A DNA stretch of 64,000 nucleotides from Acidimicrobiales bacterium (GTDB lineage: Bacteria; Actinomycetota; Acidimicrobiia; Acidimicrobiales; SHLQ01), in NCBI GenBank assembly GCA_020629635.1, contig JAHDCX010000009.1, forward strand, positions 62,001 to 126,000, in the 5' to 3' direction. Below, in pieces: positions 24,476 to 33,229 of the stretch. How positions within the stretch are numbered: position 1 is the first letter of the stretch; every line of letters starts with the position of its first letter. The notes below the pieces were generated by a model. It was given only the letters and a program-made list of their open reading frames with translations. It did no database searches and was not told the origin of the DNA. The translations under genes and the position numbers were made by a program.

Positions 24476-26089
24476 ATGTCGAGGACTCGGATCGGGAATG
24501 TGCTGCGAAGCCGACTCGACACGTCGAGCCCCGAGTACGCCGCCAACCTCGCCGAGATGGAATCGATGTGGGCGATGGTCGAGGCCGAGCTCGGCTCGGT
24601 GCCAACGATCGGTGGCCAGCGCTACGTCGACCGTCACCGCAACCGGGGCAAGATGCTCGTGCGCGAGCGGATCGAGCAGTTGGTCGATCCCGACACTCCC
24701 CTCCTCGAGCTGAGCCCGCTCGCCGGTTGGGGAACCCAAGACCCGGTCGGGGTCGGGACGTGCAACGTGATCGGCGTCGTGGAAGGCGTCGAATGCCTGA
24801 TCACGGGCACCGACATGACGTACCGCGGCGGGTCGATGAACCCCACGTCGGTCAAGAAGGGCGAGCGCATGTACGACATCGCTCGCCGCAACCGCCTGCC
24901 GATCATCGTGCTGAACGAATCCGCCGGTGCCGACCTTCCGCGACAGGCCGACATCTTCATCCAGGGCGGCCAGTCGTTCCGCAACCTGACACAGCTGTCG
25001 GCCGAAGGCATCCCCACGATCTGCGTTGCCTTCGGCCCCAACACGGCGGGCGGTGCCTACGTGCCGGGGATGAGCGACTACACCGTCTTCGTCAAAGAAC
25101 GCGGCACGGCCTATCTGGGCGGACCGCCGCTCGTGAAGATGGCGATCGACGAGATCGTCGACGAAGAAACGCTCGGCGGCGCCGAAATGCACTCCCGCAC
25201 GAGCGGCCTCTCCGACTGGCTCGCCGTCGACGAAATGGACGGCCTTCGCCTCGCGCGCCGCGTCGTCCGACACCTCCAATGGAAGAAGCTCGGCCCGGGC
25301 CCGACAGAGCCCGACGATCCGCCGCTCCACGACCCCGATGAGCTGATCGGGTGTGCGTCCGCGGACGTGCGCATCCCTTTCGAGATCCGGGAGGTCCTCG
25401 CCCGTCTCCTCGACGGCAGCCGATTCGAGGAGTTCAAACCGCTGTACGGCGACAAGCTCGTGTGCGGGTGGGGGTCGATCCACGGGTTTCCCGTCGGTGT
25501 GCTCGGCAACAACGGAATCCTGTTCAGCGAAGAGGCCAAGAAGGGCGCCCAGTTCATCCAACTGTGCAATCGCACCGACACGCCGCTGCTGTTCCTCCAC
25601 AACATCACCGGCTTCATGGTCGGCTCGAAAGCCGAGCAGGGTGGCATCATCCGTAACGGCGCCAAGCTGATCAACGCCGTCTCCAACTCGACGGTGCCCC
25701 ACCTCAACCTGATGGTTGGCGCCAGCTACGGGGCCGGCAACTACGGGATGGGCGGGTACAGCTACGACCCGCGGTTCATCTTCACGTGGCCCAACCATCG
25801 GATCGCCGTGATGGGGCCGAAGCAGTTGGCAGGCGTGATGGACATCGTCGCCCGCAACGCGGCGGCAGGGCGAGGCATAGAGGTCGACGAAGACCAGCTC
25901 GCCGCACGCACCGCCGCGCTCGAGGGCCAGATCGAGATCGAATCGACGTCGCTGTACTCGACCGGCCGAGTGTGGGACGACGGCATCATCCACCCCAACG
26001 ACAGCCGGACCGTGCTCGGCATCGCCCTCAGCGCGTGTCACAGCAACGTCGTCTCCGGCACCGACCGCTACGGAACATGGCGGCACTGA
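24476..26089 (+). CDS. Acyl-CoA carboxylase beta subunit (carboxyltransferase)
   Basis: 537 residues, as expected for a full carboxyltransferase. It moves CO2 from biotin to an acyl-CoA such as methylcrotonyl-, geranyl- or propionyl-CoA. Landmarks include RERIEQLVDPDTPLLEL, LITGTDMTYRGGSMNPTSVKKGER, an acyl-CoA-binding strand LNESAGADLPRQ, and GPNTAGGAYVPGMSDYTV. The second half has GFMVGSKAEQGGIIRNGAK and VGASYGAGNYGMGG. The order of motifs resembles the MccB/AtuC branch more than AccD5. The alpha (biotin-carrying) subunit is at 27183, separated by a small lipoprotein gene and an opposite-strand gene. The exact substrate is not certain. Confidence 0.9.
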   Translation: MSRTRIGNVLRSRLDTSSPEYAANLAEMESMWAMVEAELGSVPTIGGQRYVDRHRNRGKMLVRERIEQLVDPDTPLLELSPLAGWGTQDPVGVGTCNVIGVVEGVECLITGTDMTYRGGSMNPTSVKKGERMYDIARRNRLPIIVLNESAGADLPRQADIFIQGGQSFRNLTQLSAEGIPTICVAFGPNTAGGAYVPGMSDYTVFVKERGTAYLGGPPLVKMAIDEIVDEETLGGAEMHSRTSGLSDWLAVDEMDGLRLARRVVRHLQWKKLGPGPTEPDDPPLHDPDELIGCASADVRIPFEIREVLARLLDGSRFEEFKPLYGDKLVCGWGSIHGFPVGVLGNNGILFSEEAKKGAQFIQLCNRTDTPLLFLHNITGFMVGSKAEQGGIIRNGAKLINAVSNSTVPHLNLMVGASYGAGNYGMGGYSYDPRFIFTWPNHRIAVMGPKQLAGVMDIVARNAAAGRGIEVDEDQLAARTAALEGQIEIESTSLYSTGRVWDDGIIHPNDSRTVLGIALSACHSNVVSGTDRYGTWRH

Positions 26090-26586
26090 TGCCAGGGCGG
26101 GCAGCGCTGCGATTCGGGCCGGTCGCAGCAGTGAGCCTGATCTTCGCGAGCTGCAGCTTCAGTAGCGGATCGGAGGTCCTTGCCGCGTGCGGTGGCCCCT
26201 TCGACGATCTCGACCGTGACCCGGGCTCAGCCAGGGGAGCCGCACTTGTGTTTGATGCCGAGGTATACGCCCCAGGCGATCGCGCAGGAGTCGACTGGGA
26301 CGCCAAAGACCGAGACCGAATCCTCACGGGCGACGAATGGGGCATCGAATGCTGGAACGGCGACGCGTGGATGGACGCTTGGCTCGCCGTCGGCATCTAC
26401 TTCGACGACCCATCGTTCGTGTACCTCGAAGACGAAACGGGCGTCACCGACGATGGTTTCCCTGCCCTACCGGGCGTGATCGTGATCCCCAAGGATGCGC
26501 CGGACGGGCTCTACCGCACTCGCCAACTCGTCGACATACGCAAAAGAACGGAAGCGATTGGGTACTTCGAGGTCCTCAGCCGCTGA
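26089..26586 (+). CDS. Small putative lipoprotein
   Basis: 165 residues. The ATG at 26089 overlaps the carboxylase stop (TGATG), so it is probably coupled; an alternative in-frame ATG lies at 26077. A hydrophobic segment ends in LIFASCSFSSGS, a lipobox-like site with Phe at -3, which is atypical. The mature part (GVDWDAKDRDRILTGDEWGIECWNGDAWMDAWLAVGIYFDD) is acidic and aromatic. No family recognised; probably membrane-attached outside the cell. Its cotranscription with the carboxylase suggests no clear role. Confidence 0.6.
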   Translation: MPGRAALRFGPVAAVSLIFASCSFSSGSEVLAACGGPFDDLDRDPGSARGAALVFDAEVYAPGDRAGVDWDAKDRDRILTGDEWGIECWNGDAWMDAWLAVGIYFDDPSFVYLEDETGVTDDGFPALPGVIVIPKDAPDGLYRTRQLVDIRKRTEAIGYFEVLSR

Positions 26587-26595
26587 CGAGAACTG

Positions 26596-27102
26596 TCAGT
26601 CGACCTGTTTCCAGCCGATCCGCTTGGCTGCAGCGGCGACCGCATCCAGCACAAGTGCGTCCGTACCAGTACCAAGAAGCCGATAGCGGTCGTCATCGAG
26701 CGCGACGACCACGAACACCGACGTGATACCAGCCTCCGCATAGGACGGGGCCTTGCGCTTGACGTCGTCGTCTACCGAGCTCACCGCAACTTCGACGACG
26801 TGGGCGATATCAGCTGGGGCCGGGTGCCGACCCTCGATCTCGGGCTCCGGAACACGAAGAACCGTTGCGTCCGGCTCGGGAAAGCCATCGTCGAGTTCGA
26901 TCGGGTTCTCCCGGACCACGTACTCCGGGCCGAAGACGTTGATCAGCTGCACGATGATGGCGCTGAGCAGGTGACGATGCGTTGGGCTTGGGGTCACGTT
27001 CTTGTGGATCTTTCCGTCGATGAGCTGGGTGTTGACCAACACGCCCTCATCGACGGCGCGGAGGTACTGGTCCTTGGACCACGTCATCTCCGTCATCGCC
27101 AT
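26596..27102 (-). CDS. Uma2 family (DUF820-like) putative nuclease
   Basis: 168 residues. The PD-(D/E)XK fold of Uma2 proteins shows as PEPDATVLRVPE (Asp), AHVVEVAVSS (Glu) and the lysine of DDDVKRKAPSYAEAGITSVFVVVALD. Uma2 proteins are very common in Cyanobacteria and Actinobacteria and their biological role is not established, despite the restriction-like fold. It is the only gene reading leftward between the carboxylase subunits, so it looks inserted in that cluster. The N-terminal MTWSKDQYLRAVDEG fits the family. Confidence 0.8.
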   Translation of the reverse strand: MAMTEMTWSKDQYLRAVDEGVLVNTQLIDGKIHKNVTPSPTHRHLLSAIIVQLINVFGPEYVVRENPIELDDGFPEPDATVLRVPEPEIEGRHPAPADIAHVVEVAVSSVDDDVKRKAPSYAEAGITSVFVVVALDDDRYRLLGTGTDALVLDAVAAAAKRIGWKQVD

Positions 27103-27182
27103 GGGTGCATTCTACCGACCTCGTCTGACACGGGCCGCGGCCACGATGGCCTCGGCGGCACGCAACTCGTACGATCCGGTTC

Positions 27183-29201
27183 ATGAGGTCTCTGCTGATC
27201 GCCAACCGGGGCGAGATCGCGGTGCGTGTGGCACGCACGGCCGCACGGATGGGGATCTCGACCGTCGGCGTGTACTCCGAGCCGGATCGCAACGCCCTGC
27301 ACGTCGATTGGGTCGACCGAGCCGTTGCGCTCGGCGGGTCGTCGCCAGCCGAGTCGTACCTGAGCGGCGACGCGATCATCCAGGCGGCACTCGACAACGG
27401 CGCCGAGGCCGTGCACCCGGGCTACGGGTTTCTGGCGGAGAACGCCGACTTCGCTCAGGCGGTGACCGATGCCGGATTGATCTGGGTCGGGCCGACGCCA
27501 GCCCAAATCCGTTTGCTCGGCGACAAGGTTGCGGCGAAGGCTGCGGCGCTCGAGGCAGGTGTGCCGACGACCGCGATCGTCGAGTTGGCGCCGGGGTCGA
27601 TCCCCGCCGACGTGCCGATGCCCGCACTCGTGAAGGCGGCTGCAGGCGGTGGTGGCCGCGGCATGCGCATCGTGCGATCGGCTGACGAACTCGGCGAAGC
27701 CGTCGACGCCGCCGCCCGAGAAGCTGAGGCCGCGTTCGGTGACGGGACCGTATTCGTCGAGCCGTGGATCGAACGCGGCCGCCACATCGAAGTCCAGATC
27801 ATCGGAGACGCCCTCGGCAACGTCGTTCACCTCGGCGAACGCGAATGCTCGATCCAGCGCCGCAACCAGAAGGTGTTCGAAGAGGCCCCTTCGGCAGGCA
27901 TCTCCGCTGAGACTCGGACTGCGATCCTCGAGGGCGCAGTCGCCCTCGCCCGCCACGTCGGCTACGAGAATGCGGGCACGGTCGAGTTCCTCGTTGGAGA
28001 CGACGGCTCGATCACGTTCCTCGAGGTGAACACTCGGCTCCAGGTGGAGCACCCGGTGACCGAAGCGGTGACCGGACTCGACCTCGTCGAGCTGCAGCTG
28101 CGGGTCGCGCAGGGCGAACCACTGCCGATCACGCAGGACGATGTGGCGATCGACGGTCATGCGATCGAAGTTCGGATCGTCGCGGAAGATCCTGCGGCGG
28201 GCTGGCTGCCATCCACCGGACCGCTCGAGATCGTCCAATGGGCAGACGGCGTCCGGGTCGACGCCGGCTTTCGTTCGGGAGGCGAAGTCTCGGCAGAGTA
28301 CGACTCGTTGCTCGCCAAGCTCATCGCCCACGGCCCCGACCGCACGACGGCCGCTCGCGTGCTCGCGCAGGCGTTGCGACGCAGCCGCGTCGTTGGCGTG
28401 AAGACCAACCTCGACATGGCGACAGCCGTCCTCACCGAGACCGACTTTCTTGCCGCCGCCACACCGACGGCGTATCTGGCTGAGCATCCCGAGGTGCTCG
28501 CCGCGTCCGGTCCTGCCGGCGCCGACCTGGATGCCCTCGTGTTGGCGGCCACCTTCGCGCTCGAAGACATGAACCGCAGCGACGACGGGGTTCTCGGTTT
28601 CGCCCCATCGGGATGGCGCAACCTTCGCATCCAGGGACAGCGTCGGACCTGGCTCGACGGCCCGGCCGAGCACCACGTCGAATATGTACGCCGAGGCGAT
28701 TCCGCCGACGTGCTTCTCGGCTCGCCGCCCGAACCGGGCGAGTCAGGTGCACTCAGAGAAGACGACCGCCGTTCGGCACGCGTTCGGATTCTGGACCTGA
28801 ACCCCATCGAGGGTGACGCCGTTCAGCTTGCGCTCGAGATCGACGGTGTTCGGCGGGCGGTCCGAGTCGACCTCGACTTTCGCGGCGCCGAACCCGTCGC
28901 CCACGCGGCATCGTTTACCGGTTCACGGTCATTCGTCCTGGCTCCACGGTTTGTCGACCACGACGCCGACAACGGAGCAGGCGGGCCGATCTGTCCGCTG
29001 CCAGGCACGGTTCTCGCCGTGCATGTGGCCGAGGGCGATGAGGTCGCCGAAGGGCAACTGCTCATGGTCGTCGAAGCGATGAAGATGGAGCATCGGATCA
29101 TGGCCAACGCCGCCGGGTCCGTCGTGGCTGTGCACTTCGGCGAGGGCGACCGGGTGGACGCGGGAGATCTTCTCGTCGAGCTCGGCGACCTCGATGCCTG
29201 A
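27183..29201 (+). CDS. Acyl-CoA carboxylase alpha subunit (biotin carboxylase + biotin carrier)
   Basis: 672 residues. The biotin carboxylase part opens with LLIANRGEIAVRVARTAARMG, has the ATP-binding KAAAGGGGRGMRIV and the catalytic segment FLEVNTRLQVEHPVTEAVTGLDLVE. The C-terminal biotinyl domain carries VVEAMKMEH, with the biotinylated lysine near residue 634. ATP-dependent biotin carboxylation supplies the beta subunit encoded at 24476. The domain layout (BC, intervening domain, BCCP) is of the MccA/AtuF/PccA type. Its stop overlaps the next gene by 8 bases. Substrate undecided; the nearby AtuA-family gene hints at an acyclic-terpenoid or similar pathway. Confidence 0.92.
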   Translation: MRSLLIANRGEIAVRVARTAARMGISTVGVYSEPDRNALHVDWVDRAVALGGSSPAESYLSGDAIIQAALDNGAEAVHPGYGFLAENADFAQAVTDAGLIWVGPTPAQIRLLGDKVAAKAAALEAGVPTTAIVELAPGSIPADVPMPALVKAAAGGGGRGMRIVRSADELGEAVDAAAREAEAAFGDGTVFVEPWIERGRHIEVQIIGDALGNVVHLGERECSIQRRNQKVFEEAPSAGISAETRTAILEGAVALARHVGYENAGTVEFLVGDDGSITFLEVNTRLQVEHPVTEAVTGLDLVELQLRVAQGEPLPITQDDVAIDGHAIEVRIVAEDPAAGWLPSTGPLEIVQWADGVRVDAGFRSGGEVSAEYDSLLAKLIAHGPDRTTAARVLAQALRRSRVVGVKTNLDMATAVLTETDFLAAATPTAYLAEHPEVLAASGPAGADLDALVLAATFALEDMNRSDDGVLGFAPSGWRNLRIQGQRRTWLDGPAEHHVEYVRRGDSADVLLGSPPEPGESGALREDDRRSARVRILDLNPIEGDAVQLALEIDGVRRAVRVDLDFRGAEPVAHAASFTGSRSFVLAPRFVDHDADNGAGGPICPLPGTVLAVHVAEGDEVAEGQLLMVVEAMKMEHRIMANAAGSVVAVHFGEGDRVDAGDLLVELGDLDA

Positions 29202-29997
29202 CGACGTCTACACGCACGGGCACCACGACAGCGTCCTTCGGTCACATCGGTGGCGAACGGTGGAGAACTCGGCCGGCTATCTGCTTCCCCACTTGTCATC
29301 CACGACCGCGCTGCTGGATGTGGGCTGCGGCCCCGGGACGATCACGTGCGACTTCGCCGAACGAGTCGACTCGGTCATCGGGATCGACGTCGCCAACGAC
29401 GTCCTGGAGAAGGCACGATCCGAGGCTGACGAACGGGCGCTCACGAACGTGTCGTTCGAGGTCGGATCCGTCCACGAGCTGCGATTCGCCGACGACACGT
29501 TCGACGTCGTCCACGCCCACCAGGTACTGCAGCACCTGACAGACCCCGTCGCCGCCATCGGCGAGCTGGTTCGTGTCACGAAGCCAGGTGGCATCGTCGC
29601 CGTCCGCGACGCGGACTATCACGCGATGGCGTGGCATCCCTCCGCCCCCGAACTCGACCGCTGGATGCACCTCTACCAGGCAGTCGCTCGTGCCAATGGC
29701 GCCGAACCCGACGCCGGCCGCCGACTCATCGAGTGGGTCCTCGCCGCCGGCGTGGACCGTACGAACGTCGTTGCATCCGCCGACACCTGGTTGTTCAGCG
29801 CCGAGGAGGAGCGATCGTGGTGGGCCGACCTCTGGGCTGAGCGCACGACATCATCGTCGTTCGCCGAGCAGGCCCGGGCCTACGGGCTGACGACAGCGGA
29901 CGAACAGGCACAGCTCGCCGCCGGGTGGCGCCGCTGGGCGGACGAGCCGACGGGATGGTTCATCGTGGCGAACGGCGAACTCATCATCCGGACCTGA
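29194..29997 (+). CDS. Class I SAM-dependent methyltransferase
   Basis: 267 residues. LLDVGCGPGTITCDFAERV is motif I, VIGIDVANDVLEKARSEAD follows, and FDVVHAHQVLQHLTDP and VTKPGGIVAVRDADY are motifs III-V of the UbiE/Methyltransf_11 group. The C-terminal half (SWWADLWAERTTSSSFAEQA) is a lid-type helical region. It overlaps the carboxylase alpha gene by 8 bases, so it is in the same operon. The substrate is unknown. Confidence 0.85.
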   Translation: MPDDVYTHGHHDSVLRSHRWRTVENSAGYLLPHLSSTTALLDVGCGPGTITCDFAERVDSVIGIDVANDVLEKARSEADERALTNVSFEVGSVHELRFADDTFDVVHAHQVLQHLTDPVAAIGELVRVTKPGGIVAVRDADYHAMAWHPSAPELDRWMHLYQAVARANGAEPDAGRRLIEWVLAAGVDRTNVVASADTWLFSAEEERSWWADLWAERTTSSSFAEQARAYGLTTADEQAQLAAGWRRWADEPTGWFIVANGELIIRT

Positions 29998-30033
29998 CGG
30001 CCGTCGCGTTCCAGCGTCGACAAGACTGGCGCC

Positions 30034-30771
30034 ATGAACGCAATGCGGGACCTCTTCCTGGCCGAACTTGGTACAGAGATCGACGTCAACGACTTCTCGC
30101 GGACCTGTTCCATCGTCCGGCTCGAACCGGACCGGGCAGGGTCCGACATCATCGTCGGATACCGGGTCGGTGACACGACGATCATTCGGGCCGAACCCGA
30201 CCACGGCCCACTCGTTGCGCCGCTCAACCGAGATGACGAGGCGCTGGACTACGACGCACTGCGCGCCTGGGCGATCGAGCACGGGTGGGAGGAGTTCGAC
30301 GGCAATCACACCCACGTCCTCGAAGACGGGCGCTTCGTGCCGGCACCGACTCCCGACGGACTGACGCTGGTCCGTCTCGACGCCGAGACCGACGGCGACG
30401 AGATCCGAGCCTTCCTTGCCTCGAACGACCCCGAAGACGTCGAGGCAGCCGACTTCGAACCCGACGAGCTCGACCCCTACATCGTTGGTCTGCTTGACAC
30501 GGATGGAACGCTCGTCGGTGTGGCGTCGGCCGTGGAGTGGGAAGAGGGATCGGCCTTCGGCGACATCGGCATCGTGATCGGCGACGCGCTTCGAGGCCGC
30601 GGCGCAGGCAAGGCACTCACCACAGGCCTGCTGTCGATGCTGGACGACGCAGGGGTCAAGCCGTTGTATCGCTGCAACTGGACCCGTCCCGTCAGCCGCA
30701 AGCTCGCGCTCAGCCTCGGTTTCGAACAGGTCCTCGAACTCATCGCATTCCGCCCCGCAAACACCCCCTGA
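30034..30771 (+). CDS. GNAT family N-acetyltransferase
   Basis: 245 residues. The C-terminal half is a GNAT domain: IGIVIGDALRGRGAGKALTTGLLSMLDDAG includes the acetyl-CoA-binding R-G-R-G-A-G loop, followed by CNWTRPVSRKLALSLGFEQ. The N-terminal 100 residues (WEEFDGNHTHVLEDGR) are a different, uncharacterised domain. It lies 36 bases after the methyltransferase gene, same strand. The acceptor substrate is unknown. The downstream gap to the AtuA gene contains a 62-base element with inverted ends. Confidence 0.8.
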   Translation: MNAMRDLFLAELGTEIDVNDFSRTCSIVRLEPDRAGSDIIVGYRVGDTTIIRAEPDHGPLVAPLNRDDEALDYDALRAWAIEHGWEEFDGNHTHVLEDGRFVPAPTPDGLTLVRLDAETDGDEIRAFLASNDPEDVEAADFEPDELDPYIVGLLDTDGTLVGVASAVEWEEGSAFGDIGIVIGDALRGRGAGKALTTGLLSMLDDAGVKPLYRCNWTRPVSRKLALSLGFEQVLELIAFRPANTP

Positions 30772-30778
30772 GTCACTT

Positions 30779-30840
30779 CGGGGTCAGACACCAACGTGAC
30801 CGACGGGTCGAACCTCTTGCTATGTCAGACTTGACCCCAC
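30779..30840. repeat. Short dispersed element, copy 2, with inverted ends
   Basis: The 70-base gap between the GNAT and AtuA genes holds CGGGGTCAGACACC at 30779-30792 and, at 30817-30838, TTGCTATGTCAGAC then TTGACCCC. The right half is the reverse complement of the element at 17621 with one substitution. The two ends share GGGGTCA in inverted orientation, so the whole could fold or form a mini-element. It ends 3 bases before the AtuA start codon at 30842. A REP/RAYT-like origin is inference. Confidence 0.55.
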
Positions 30841-30841
30841 G

Positions 30842-32626
30842 ATGACCGAGCCGATTCGTATCGCCAACTGTTCGGGGTACTTCGGCGATCGGCAGTCGGC
30901 GGCACGCGAGATGGTCGAGGGTGGCCCGATCGACGTGTTGACCGGCGACTGGCTGGCCGAGCTGACCATGTTGATCCTCAGCCGCATCCGGGCGAAGAAA
31001 CCCGGCGGCGGATACGCGGGCACCTTCGTGAAGCAGATGGAGGAGGTCATGGGGACCTGCCTCGATCGGGGCATCAAGGTCGTCACCAACGCAGGTGGCC
31101 TCGATCCCGACGGCTGCGCCGATGCCGTCGCCGAGGTCGCCGACACCCTGGGTCTCTCGCCGACGATCGCGTGGGTCGGTGGCGACGATCTCACGAACCG
31201 CTTCGCGGAGCTCGTCGCCTCCGGAGACATCGGACCGTTCGACGGATCGCCCGTCGACGCCGACGGCATCCTCACCGCAAACGCGTACCTCGGCTGTTGG
31301 GGCATCGTCGACGCCCTCAGCCGCGGCGCCGACATCGTCATCACCGGTCGCACGACGGATGCGGCGGTCGTGTGCGGTCCGGCCGCGTGGCATCACGGTT
31401 GGGAGCGCGACGACCTCGATCGCCTCGCCGGCGCTGTTGCGGCCGGTCATGTCATCGAATGCTCGGCGCAGGCCACGGGAGGCAACTACAGCTTCTTCAC
31501 CGAGGTCGACGGCTGGGACGAGGTCGGTGGGCGAGCCCGTTTCGGCCACCCCTGGGCGGAGATCGCTCGCGACGGGTCTGCCGTGATCGGCAAACATGAC
31601 GGGACAGGTGGAGCCGTCACGGTCGGCACGGTGACCTCGCAGTTGCTGTACGAGATCGGCGCGCCGGCATATCCCGGTCCCGACGTGACGGCTCGCTTCG
31701 ATGCCCTCGAGCTCGAACAGGTCGACCGAGACCGCGTTCGAATCAGCGGGACGGTCGGCGAAGCTCCACCGCCCACCCTCAAGGTGGCAACGAACCGCAT
31801 GGGCGGTTTTCGCAACTCGATGACCGTCGGCCTTGTCGGGCTCGACGTCGAGGCAAAGGCCGCACTCTGCGAAGCGGTGTTCTGGGACGCCTACCCGTAC
31901 ACCGCCGACGAACTCGACGAGGTGCACATCTCACTCAGTCGGACCGACCACGCAGACCCTCACTCGAACGATGCCGCCACGGCACGGTGGACGATCACCG
32001 TGAAGGACGACGATTCGCACAAGGTCGGCCGGGCGTTCTCCAACGCAATCACGTCGACGGCGCTGGCGAGCATCCCGGGCATGCACGGTTTGAGCGGAGC
32101 CCCGAAGGCAGCCGACCCGTTCGGTGTCTACCAGCCGGCGACCGTGTCTCGAGACGTTGTTCCGCAGCACGTGCACGTGCTGGGCGGCGAGACGACCATC
32201 GTCGAATCGTCCGCCCCATCCGGGCCGCATGCCTCGATCGAATCACCGACCACCGAACCCGCGCCCGCTGGCACCACGGTCGACCTCCCGCTCGGCACGA
32301 TCATCGGCGCGCGCTCCGGCGACAAGGGCGGCGACGCCAACCTTGGGGTCTTCGCCCGCTCCGACGAGGCATGGGTGTGGCTCGACACCTTCCTCACTAC
32401 CGAGCAGCTCCGAACCCTGCTCCCCGAAACGGCTGCGCTCGACATCGACCGACATCGTCTTCCCCGCATCCGCTCGCTCAACTTCGTCATTCATGACCTG
32501 CTCGGCGACGGCGTCGCCGCCAGCACACGACCCGATGCTCAGGCGAAGTCGCTCGGCGAATGGCTCCGGGCGCGCGTGGTTGCCATCCCTGAGCGCGTGC
32601 TCTCCGCCGAGCGCGGAGACAGCTGA
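30842..32626 (+). CDS. AtuA-family (DUF1446) protein with C-terminal AtuA-like domain
   Basis: 594 residues. The N-terminal 450 residues are the DUF1446/AtuA domain: RIANCSGYFGDRQSAAREM, VLTGDWLAELTMLILSRI, VVTNAGGLDPDGCADAV, and GADIVITGRTTDAAVVCGPA. A 100-residue C-terminal AtuA-like ferredoxin-fold part follows (IIGARSGDKGGDANLGVFAR). In Pseudomonas, atuA lies in the acyclic terpene utilisation cluster beside geranyl-CoA carboxylase subunits. Here it is downstream of both carboxylase subunits on the same strand. The catalytic activity of AtuA has not been established. A leucine or other branched-acid pathway is an alternative. Confidence 0.87.
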   Translation: MTEPIRIANCSGYFGDRQSAAREMVEGGPIDVLTGDWLAELTMLILSRIRAKKPGGGYAGTFVKQMEEVMGTCLDRGIKVVTNAGGLDPDGCADAVAEVADTLGLSPTIAWVGGDDLTNRFAELVASGDIGPFDGSPVDADGILTANAYLGCWGIVDALSRGADIVITGRTTDAAVVCGPAAWHHGWERDDLDRLAGAVAAGHVIECSAQATGGNYSFFTEVDGWDEVGGRARFGHPWAEIARDGSAVIGKHDGTGGAVTVGTVTSQLLYEIGAPAYPGPDVTARFDALELEQVDRDRVRISGTVGEAPPPTLKVATNRMGGFRNSMTVGLVGLDVEAKAALCEAVFWDAYPYTADELDEVHISLSRTDHADPHSNDAATARWTITVKDDDSHKVGRAFSNAITSTALASIPGMHGLSGAPKAADPFGVYQPATVSRDVVPQHVHVLGGETTIVESSAPSGPHASIESPTTEPAPAGTTVDLPLGTIIGARSGDKGGDANLGVFARSDEAWVWLDTFLTTEQLRTLLPETAALDIDRHRLPRIRSLNFVIHDLLGDGVAASTRPDAQAKSLGEWLRARVVAIPERVLSAERGDS

Positions 32627-32647
32627 GCGCGAGACCTTCTCCCAGCT

Positions 32648-33124
32648 CTAGCCGGATGCTGCTGCTCGTTCGGCAATGGTTGCGATGAAGGAGCCTTCGA
32701 GTCCGCCCTCGGCGTACACGTAACACATCATGGTTCGGTCGCCATCGCGCCAGCCGTCCTCGGTCGGGACAAAGACATTCCAGTCGAAGTCATCGGGGAG
32801 ATCGGTCTGCCGAACGACCGCATCGCCGACATCGTCGAAGCATCGCTGGAACACTCGATCCCAGTACCCCTCGTCGTCGTCGGCGGGGTACTCCCCATCG
32901 GCTGAGTCGATCGAGTACAGCGAGACGAACTGGCCATCGTGGGCCGCGTCGCACGGCGTGGTCTCCGTGCGATCGAACTCTTCGTCCGGAACGATGAAGC
33001 AATCTCCGGGACGGACTTCGGCGTTTGAGGTGGTGTCGCGATCCCGTACCCAGCCGATCGCCACGACGAGGAGGAACGCGAGTGCGACGAGCACCTTCGG
33101 GTCCTGGAGAGGGAACGCCTTCAT
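32648..33124 (-). CDS. Septum-formation-like membrane protein
   Basis: 158 residues from the ATG at 33124 (MKAFPLQDPKVLVALAFLLVVAIGW). The residues around 10-28 form one membrane helix. The extracytoplasmic part matches the Septum_form pattern: VRPGDCFIVPDEE, then CDAAHDGQFVSLYS and CFDDVGDAVVR, with four cysteines. Family members are small actinobacterial envelope proteins with roles at the septum suggested only by association. A longer frame up to 33226 exists, but it would abut the start of the divergent sigma gene. Confident at family level, not on function. Confidence 0.7.
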   Translation of the reverse strand: MKAFPLQDPKVLVALAFLLVVAIGWVRDRDTTSNAEVRPGDCFIVPDEEFDRTETTPCDAAHDGQFVSLYSIDSADGEYPADDDEGYWDRVFQRCFDDVGDAVVRQTDLPDDFDWNVFVPTEDGWRDGDRTMMCYVYAEGGLEGSFIATIAERAAASG

Positions 33125-33229
33125 CACCAAGGGATCGGCGGACGCTCCTGGGGTTCCGCATGGGTCGTGCGCATCACGCGAGAACGCGCCTGATACGTCT
33201 GAGCCTGCGGCGGACACATACTGCATGTG

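Noticed and set aside
24422-26086. Long open frame antisense to the acyl-CoA carboxylase beta gene
   Set aside because: The plus-strand gene has full family motifs; the antisense product has none.
26596-27102. Restriction-modification nuclease
   Set aside because: Uma2 proteins have the nuclease fold but no established restriction role, and no methylase for DNA lies beside it.
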